Assembly (NCBI GenBank): GCA_003558335.1 | Contig: PWMA01000164.1 | Span: 1-10,020, forward strand | From: Candidatus Methanofastidiosia archaeon | GTDB lineage: Archaea; Methanobacteriota_B; Thermococci; Methanofastidiosales; Methanofastidiosaceae | Reading direction: 5' to 3' | Length of the DNA stretch: 10,020 bases | Shown: positions 6,711 through 10,020 of the stretch, one piece after another | Position numbering within the stretch: the stretch's first letter is position 1 | How the letters are laid out: each line of letters begins with the position of its first letter | The notes under the pieces: model-generated | Databases searched by the model: none | Told to the model about the DNA's origin: nothing | What the model saw: the letters and a program-made list of their open reading frames with translations, nothing else | Position numbers and translations under genes: made by a program

Positions 6711-6749
6711 CTTTAAATACTATTTTCGTCTGATTTCATAATAGGTGAT
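6711..6749 (+). promoter_or_regulatory. TATA box and ribosome-binding site of the Sm-L37e-TOPRIM operon
   Basis: CTTTAAATA at 6711-6719 is the TATA box, predicting a start near 6741. AGGTGAT at 6743-6749 matches the archaeal 16S tail and lies 3 nt before the TTG at 6753, which decides that unusual start codon. Confidence 0.7.
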
Positions 6750-6752
6750 ATA

Positions 6753-6983
6753 TTGGCTCAAAGACCACTTGACATCATACATAGAGCTTTGGATTCTAAC
6801 GTCCTAGTAGAGCTTAAAGGCGGTAGAGAGTTTAGAGGAACTCTTAAAGGTTATGATATACATATGAATCTAGTAATGGAAGCTGCAGAAGAGCTTCAAA
6901 ATGGAGAATCAGTGAGAAAGTTAGGACATGTAGTCGTTAGAGGAGACAACGTTGTTTTGATTTCACCAAACTTGGAGGATTAA
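6753..6983 (+). CDS. Sm-like archaeal protein (LSm/SmAP)
   Basis: This is an RNA-binding protein that assembles into heptameric rings (sometimes hexamers) with affinity for U-rich RNA; it acts in tRNA and sRNA metabolism. Its 76 residues are typical of SmAP1. The N-terminal helix RPLDIIHRAL precedes the Sm1 motif (about 15-46: VELKGGREFRGTLKGYD-H-M-N-L), and Sm2 follows at about 57-71 (LGHVVVRGDNVVLI). The uridine-contacting residues H37, N39 and R63 known from the Archaeoglobus protein occur at the same numbers. The start is TTG, supported by AGGTGAT 3 nt upstream and by alignment of MAQRPLDII with the family N-terminus. One base separates its stop from the L37e ATG. The LSm-L37e pair is a widely conserved archaeal gene order, so the two are probably co-regulated. 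Confidence 0.96.
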   Translation: MAQRPLDIIHRALDSNVLVELKGGREFRGTLKGYDIHMNLVMEAAEELQNGESVRKLGHVVVRGDNVVLISPNLED

Positions 6984-6984
6984 A

Positions 6985-7149
6985 ATGAGTAAAGGAACAC
7001 CTTCTTATGGAAAGAGAAATAGTAAGACACATGTGAGATGCAGAAGGTGTGGAAATCATTCGTATCATGCTTCTCACGGTACCTGCTCATCATGTGGCTT
7101 TGGTAAATCGGTAAAGATGAGAAGCTACAATTGGTGTAAAAGGAAATGA
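6985..7149 (+). CDS. rpl37e: 50S ribosomal protein L37e
   Basis: This small zinc-finger protein of the large ribosomal subunit is specific to archaea and eukaryotes. The 54-residue product begins MSKGTPSYGKRNSKTHVRCRRCG, nearly the family consensus. It has a complete C19-x2-C22 / C34-x2-C37 zinc site and the basic tail SYNWCKRK. Residue N12-S13 sits in the loop where relatives have Gly-Lys. The ATG follows GGAGGAT (6974-6980) at a 4-nt spacing. The gene overlaps the next one by 4 nt in ATGA (7146-7149), so translation of the TOPRIM protein is likely coupled to it. The gene is easily missed because of its length, but its identity is clear. Confidence 0.97.
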   Translation: MSKGTPSYGKRNSKTHVRCRRCGNHSYHASHGTCSSCGFGKSVKMRSYNWCKRK

Positions 7150-8006
7150 TTGATACAAGAATTATAGTTGAAGGCGTTTCTGATGTTGAAACCTTATCAA
7201 AAGCTATACAGGATTTAGCCTTGGGTTCTGAATTTGGGGTAACTATCTCTTCTATAATCCCCACAACTAACGTTGAAATTGCTAAAAAGTCAATCATTGG
7301 GGCAGATATTGTTTTAATTGCGACTGATGGAGATAGATCAGGCAGAGAACTTGCTGATAGACTTTTTGAAGAACTTAGGGAAAAAGAAGTTATAATCGAA
7401 AGAGTAAAATTTCCAAAAGGGCGTGATCTAGAACACTCAGATCTGTTCTTAATATCCAAAGAAATTAAAAATAGTCTTGTTAGAATTGGTTTAAAATCAC
7501 TTAAATCAATTAATATGTTGCTAGAAAGGGAAAAGTCCATAAAGACTCTTGAAAATAGCCTCATTTTATTAAAGGGTGAAAATGAAGAACTTAGCAATAA
7601 ACTAGGAGAATTAGAGCAGTCTTTGGAAAGTCACGGCGCTGAAAAAGAACTTCTAAATAAACTCGAAGAGGATATTGATCGTCTAAATGTTGAAAAAAAT
7701 GAAATAGAACTTGAAAACTCTGAACTTAAGAAAGACGTTATAAAGAAAGAAGATAGGATTTTAGAGTTGGAGGCAAGGTACAAAGATCTTGAAACAAAAG
7801 CCCTAAATATTTTTAATCTTGAAAGTTATTGGTCTAAAATATCAAATGACGAATCCCCAAAAATTGAAGAAACAAGAAAAGCTATAGAGATTTTGGACCT
7901 AGACCGTGTTGTTGCTTCAGATGATTTCATAGTATCTCCTTCTGAAGAAGATATTTTTAGATTGTTAAGACTCATAAAGATGGGAAGAGAGCTTAATAAA
8001 TATTAA
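7146..8006 (+). CDS. TOPRIM-domain protein with long coiled coil, function unknown
   Basis: The N-terminal TOPRIM fold (about 3-98) has the glutamate motif RIIVEGVSDVE (E9) and the metal-binding D-x-D in IATDGDRSGREL (D61, D63), followed by a third acidic patch at KGRDLEHSD (D94, E96). TOPRIM domains support Mg-dependent phosphotransfer in primases, topoisomerases, OLD nucleases and RNase M5. Residues about 118-225 are a nearly continuous heptad-like Leu/Glu/Lys helix (NKLGELEQSLES, NKLEEDIDRLNVEKNEIE and similar), interrupted near SHGAE (162-166). A small C-terminal module of about 60 residues (226-286) with alternating charged and hydrophobic segments closes the protein. No zinc finger, helicase or topoisomerase active tyrosine domain is present, so DnaG primase and reverse gyrase are excluded. 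It is the third gene of the Sm-L37e operon, with a 4-nt start/stop overlap. An RNA-processing or DNA role is inferred from context only. Confidence 0.8.
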   Translation: MIDTRIIVEGVSDVETLSKAIQDLALGSEFGVTISSIIPTTNVEIAKKSIIGADIVLIATDGDRSGRELADRLFEELREKEVIIERVKFPKGRDLEHSDLFLISKEIKNSLVRIGLKSLKSINMLLEREKSIKTLENSLILLKGENEELSNKLGELEQSLESHGAEKELLNKLEEDIDRLNVEKNEIELENSELKKDVIKKEDRILELEARYKDLETKALNIFNLESYWSKISNDESPKIEETRKAIEILDLDRVVASDDFIVSPSEEDIFRLLRLIKMGRELNKY

Positions 8007-8048
8007 TATCGCTCCCGTTTGTTTAAATATTTTAAATCTCCCATTAAT

Positions 8049-8058
8049 TTTATAAATT
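8049..8058 (+). promoter_or_regulatory. TATA box of tRNA-Ala
   Basis: TTTATAAATT is centred about 27 nt before the 5' end of the tRNA at 8080, the expected archaeal distance. The 8007-8079 spacer otherwise holds only AT-rich sequence. Confidence 0.7.
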
Positions 8059-8079
8059 AAATAATAATGTTTATTTTTA

Positions 8080-8151
8080 GGGCTGGTAGCGCAGCGGAAG
8101 CGCACTCCCTTGGCATGGGAGAGGCCGGGGGTTCAAATCCCCCTCAGTCCA
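8080..8151 (+). tRNA. tRNA-Ala (anticodon GGC)
   Basis: This is a full 72-nt cloverleaf. The acceptor GGGCTGG (8080-8086) pairs with TCAGTCC (8144-8150) using two G-U pairs. The D stem is GCGC/GCGC. The anticodon stem CTCCC/GGGAG encloses TTGGCAT, giving GGC (Ala; reads GCC/GCT). The T arm is GGGGG-TTCAAAT-CCCCC and the discriminator is A8151. The next bases are CTG, so CCA must be added after transcription. There is no intron. Confidence 0.97.
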
Positions 8152-8154
8152 CTG

Positions 8155-8160
8155 TTTTTT
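8155..8160 (+). terminator. poly-T terminator of tRNA-Ala
   Basis: Six T occur 3 nt after the tRNA, with another T-run (TTTT at 8164-8167) just beyond, as in simple archaeal oligo-U terminators. Confidence 0.65.
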
Positions 8161-8174
8161 CACTTTTCCCTTAA

Positions 8175-8186
8175 TTATAAAAATAT
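8175..8186 (+). promoter_or_regulatory. TATA box for the DUF504 gene
   Basis: The sequence TTATAAAAATAT is centred about 25 nt before the GTG at 8205. The predicted transcript therefore starts at the start codon, consistent with the absence of any ribosome-binding site there. Confidence 0.5.
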
Positions 8187-8204
8187 AGAATAGAAATACT
8201 TAAT

Positions 8205-8483
8205 GTGAATCAATCAAAGAATATACTTTCAAAAATATTTTACGGTGGAGAGGATCCGAAACATTTTGCAATTGGATATTTACACTGGGTAAATAAAAAA
8301 CCAACTCTAAAATATATTAGGTGCAGCGACATTTCGAACTTTGATAGTAAAGGTGTACACTTTGGAACAAAAACTATACCTTTTCACAGGATAAAGCTGA
8401 TATTCAAAAAAGACGGTAAAATAATTTTTAAAAAGGATGTAGAAGGGCTTCTTATTTCTATACCTAAAAATCTCTTTATATAG
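8205..8483 (+). CDS. DUF504 / UPF0248 family protein (putative RNA-associated)
   Basis: This is a 92-residue protein with the hallmark TIPFHRIKLIF at 57-67. It also has an N-terminal ILSKIFYGG segment where family members have a short helix before a Trp/Asp-rich turn, then beta-strand-like stretches (GYLHWVNKK, TLKYIRCSDI, GKIIFKK). These match archaeal UPF0248/DUF504 proteins, whose biochemical role is not established; an RNA link is commonly suspected. The aromatic-Asp core usually seen near the N-terminus is divergent here (FYGGEDPKH). The start is GTG at 8205: the overlapping ATG at 8203 runs straight into TGA, and a TATA box at 25 nt suggests a leaderless mRNA. It lies between tRNA-Ala and a convergent methyltransferase whose 3' end overlaps it by 8 nt. 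The assignment rests on motif memory, without an alignment. Confidence 0.72.
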   Translation: MNQSKNILSKIFYGGEDPKHFAIGYLHWVNKKPTLKYIRCSDISNFDSKGVHFGTKTIPFHRIKLIFKKDGKIIFKKDVEGLLISIPKNLFI

Positions 8484-9162
8484 GTTTAATCCCTCCATAG
8501 ACTGCAAAGTTATAGTATTTCCATAAAACATCTATATCTTTAAATCCAATACTTTTTAGCCAAGATAACTGATCCAAAAGAATTTCGGGCTTATCTTCTT
8601 CACGGTGCTTAACAAGCCACGTATCCCCAACTTTTTCACTTGGTAAACTCTTTTCCATGAACTCCTTCCATTTATCTATATATAGATTATTAAGAAAATC
8701 ACTTGAGCCTAAAATGATATCAGCGTTGTAGAATACCCCTCCTGTTTTCAGAGACCTAAATATTTTCTTATAAAAATTTATTTTATCTGTTTTAGTTTCT
8801 AAGTGATGCAGTGCCAAGGAAGATATCACGGCGTCATAGCTCTTCTCAAATTCAAATTTCCTTATGTCTTTTAGATAAAAGGTTACATTTTTATATTTTT
8901 TTAACCTAACTTTGGCCTGAGCAATCATATTTTCGGCAAAGTCAAGGCATGTTAAATTAGAGTTGGGAAATCTTTCCTTTATGGCCATTGAAACATAACC
9001 TGTTCCACAGCCCAAATCGATTATATCTATTTTTTCACTATCTTTAAATGGTATGGCTGAAACTAGAGCATCGATCATTTGAGGATAACTCGGAACTAAT
9101 TTTAGAATGATATTGTCAAAGTCTAAAGCCTCTTCTTCGAAGTGTTTTTTTACACCTCTCAT
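8476..9162 (-). CDS. class I SAM-dependent methyltransferase, substrate unknown
   Basis: The Rossmann-fold methyltransferase motifs are clear in the 228-residue product: motif I IIDLGCGTGYVS (about 47-58), the acidic end of strand 2 in LTCLDFAENM with D73, motif III-like FYLKDIRKF (95-103), motif IV YDAVISSLALHHL (109-121) and LKTGGVFYNAD (138-148). The C-terminal portion has a lid-like insert (DFLNNLYIDKWKEFME) and ends DVLWKYYNFAVYGGIKP, recalling UbiE/CmoA-like small-molecule or tRNA methyltransferases. The substrate cannot be read from the sequence. The frame is open to a TTG at 9183, but the ATG at 9162 is preferred: a TATA element lies 27 nt upstream, and the HFEEEA-type start is common to relatives. 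It has its own promoter, so it is not tightly coupled to the helicase upstream. Its 3' end overlaps the DUF504 gene by 8 nt. Confidence 0.85.
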   Translation of the reverse strand: MRGVKKHFEEEALDFDNIILKLVPSYPQMIDALVSAIPFKDSEKIDIIDLGCGTGYVSMAIKERFPNSNLTCLDFAENMIAQAKVRLKKYKNVTFYLKDIRKFEFEKSYDAVISSLALHHLETKTDKINFYKKIFRSLKTGGVFYNADIILGSSDFLNNLYIDKWKEFMEKSLPSEKVGDTWLVKHREEDKPEILLDQLSWLKSIGFKDIDVLWKYYNFAVYGGIKPI

Positions 9163-9184
9163 AATTATAATTGAACTTACCAAT

Positions 9185-9194
9185 AATTAAACTT
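9185..9194 (-). promoter_or_regulatory. TATA box for the methyltransferase gene
   Basis: The minus strand reads AAGTTTAATT here, centred about 27 nt upstream of the ATG at 9162, implying a leaderless transcript. This position would fall at the start of any reading from the TTG at 9183, supporting the internal ATG. Confidence 0.5.
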
Positions 9195-9202
9195 AACGCT
9201 TT

Positions 9203-9215
9203 AAAAAAGAAAAAA
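9203..9215 (-). terminator. poly-T terminator of the helicase gene
   Basis: The minus strand reads six T, one C, six T directly after the helicase stop codon and a short AAT repeat. This is a strong archaeal oligo-U termination signal that separates the helicase from the methyltransferase. Confidence 0.7.
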
Positions 9216-9225
9216 TTATTATTAT

Positions 9226-10020
9226 TTAGTTGACTCTGTAATACCTATCAGAATTATCCCTTCTTTTAGATTGTCTTCTAATGTTCTGAGGGTATCTTCT
9301 GGATTCTTGTGAATATCTGTCATTGTTAACTGAAATGCCCATTATTTTTTTAATATAAGGATTTTTTACACTTTCAATTGTAAACGAGGGATAGGTATCA
9401 AGAATTTTCGTGAAGTTTTGGTAGTCTCTCTCTGTCAATAGATTAATTACTTTTCCGGACTCGCCCGCTCTTGCAGTTCTACCTATTCTGTGAACATAGT
9501 CTTTTGAATCACTTGATATATCGTAGTTATATATGTGAGAAACGTTGCCAATGTGAAGTCCTCTTGCCGCAACATCTGTACATACTAATACGCCTGATTT
9601 GGATTCGTTGAACTGTTTGATACTTTTTGTACGCTTGTTTTGTGTCAATCCACCGTGAATTGCAATGGCCTTTATTTTATTTGCCTTAAGATTTTTAACA
9701 ACATAATCTGTAGTATTTCTAGTGTTACAGAAAATCATTGCAAGTTCTGAACTTTCATTTTGTAAAAGGTGAACAAGAAGTGAGAGTTTCATATTTCGAG
9801 GTATATCATAATAAATCTGTTTAAGTTTTTCTGGATCTACCATTCTCTCTGCAGTAACACTAATTGGTTTGATCATGTATTTATTTGCCAATCTTTTTAT
9901 ATCCCTTGAAATTGTCGCAGAAAAGAAAAGAGTTTGTCTGTTTGTTGGGCATTCTCCTATTATTCTCTCAACATCTTCTAAAAATCCCATATCAAGCATT
10001 CTATCTGCTTCATCTAATAC
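9226..10020 (-). CDS. DEAD-box RNA helicase, C-terminal part (runs off window)
   Basis: This is an ATP-dependent RNA unwinding enzyme of superfamily 2. The visible 264 residues begin inside motif II (VLDEADRMLDMGF, the DEAD box at visible residues 3-6). The Q motif, Walker A and motif I lie beyond 10020. Seen in order are motif III SAT (34-36), motif IV-like MIFCNTR (95-101), motif V TDVAARGLHIG (148-158) and motif VI HRIGRTARAG (177-186), so the whole RecA2 domain is intact. The last 33 residues form a disordered basic tail with nine Arg and four Tyr, as in RNA-binding extensions of bacterial RhlE/CsdA-type enzymes. A cold-stress or ribosome-assembly role is plausible by family. An ATG exists at 9999, but it lies inside the conserved domain and is not the start. 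A T-rich terminator follows the stop. Confidence 0.95.
   Translation of the reverse strand, partial: VLDEADRMLDMGFLEDVERIIGECPTNRQTLFFSATISRDIKRLANKYMIKPISVTAERMVDPEKLKQIYYDIPRNMKLSLLVHLLQNESSELAMIFCNTRNTTDYVVKNLKANKIKAIAIHGGLTQNKRTKSIKQFNESKSGVLVCTDVAARGLHIGNVSHIYNYDISSDSKDYVHRIGRTARAGESGKVINLLTERDYQNFTKILDTYPSFTIESVKNPYIKKIMGISVNNDRYSQESRRYPQNIRRQSKRRDNSDRYYRVN

Noticed and set aside
6980..7597. Long minus-strand open frame opposite L37e and the TOPRIM gene
   Set aside because: It is Ser/Leu/Ile-rich with no recognisable motif, typical of the complement of a Glu/Lys/Leu-rich coiled coil, and it lies opposite two clear genes.
7146..8006. DnaG-type primase or topoisomerase
   Set aside because: Only the TOPRIM core is present; there is no zinc-binding domain, no catalytic tyrosine domain and no helicase-interaction domain, and the remainder is coiled coil.
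8307..8531. Minus-strand open frame over the DUF504 gene and methyltransferase 3' end
   Set aside because: Its composition is random-looking, and it overlaps two supported genes in other frames.
1..10020. CRISPR array, insertion sequence, toxin-antitoxin pair or phage island
   Set aside because: No tandem repeats with spacers, transposase motifs, terminal repeats or phage proteins were seen; base composition and gene style are even throughout.

Overview
The window looks like chromosomal DNA of an AT-rich, mesophilic-looking archaeon, most likely a euryarchaeote. The evidence is archaeal-type information genes (an Sm-like protein, ribosomal protein L37e, an MCT-1-like PUA protein), a Sec11-type signal peptidase, a DUF504 family protein, TTTAAA-type TATA boxes about 25-27 nt before starts, and GGTGAT ribosome-binding sites that fit the archaeal 16S tail. 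A methanogen-related lineage is possible, but no diagnostic methanogenesis gene is present. I see no mobile element, CRISPR array or phage gene. The region reads as compact core genome.

Layout. Positions 1-75 hold the 3' part of a tRNA-Ile(GAT). A minus-strand operon of three overlapping genes follows (1758 down to 238): signal peptidase, ADP-ribose pyrophosphatase-like Nudix hydrolase, endonuclease III. A small orphan gene (1846-2070, +) is divergent from it and probably shares a palindromic TATA element. Next comes a minus-strand two-gene operon (4217 down to 2071) with an aminoglycoside-phosphotransferase-like kinase and an M20 metallopeptidase/deacylase. glmS (4403-6142, +) abuts the convergent MCT-1-like gene (6640-6143, -). 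A plus-strand operon at 6753-8006 encodes the Sm-like protein, L37e and a TOPRIM/coiled-coil protein. Then come tRNA-Ala(GGC) with its own promoter and poly-T terminator, a DUF504 gene (+), a class I methyltransferase (-), and the C-terminal part of a DEAD-box RNA helicase that leaves the window at 10020.

How the genes fit together. The right half is dominated by RNA and translation functions: MCT-1-like protein, Sm protein, L37e, tRNA-Ala, DUF504 protein, helicase. The TOPRIM/coiled-coil gene is translationally coupled to L37e, so it is the least explained member of a well-understood setting. The left half combines secretion (signal peptidase), nucleotide clean-up and base-excision repair, and an uncharacterised kinase/deacylase pair. 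GlmS supplies glucosamine-6-phosphate for UDP-GlcNAc and surface glycans.

Packing is extreme. All three convergent pairs have no spacer (2070/2071, 6142/6143, and an 8-nt overlap at 8476-8483), and four of the five internal operon junctions overlap; the fifth has a single spacer base.
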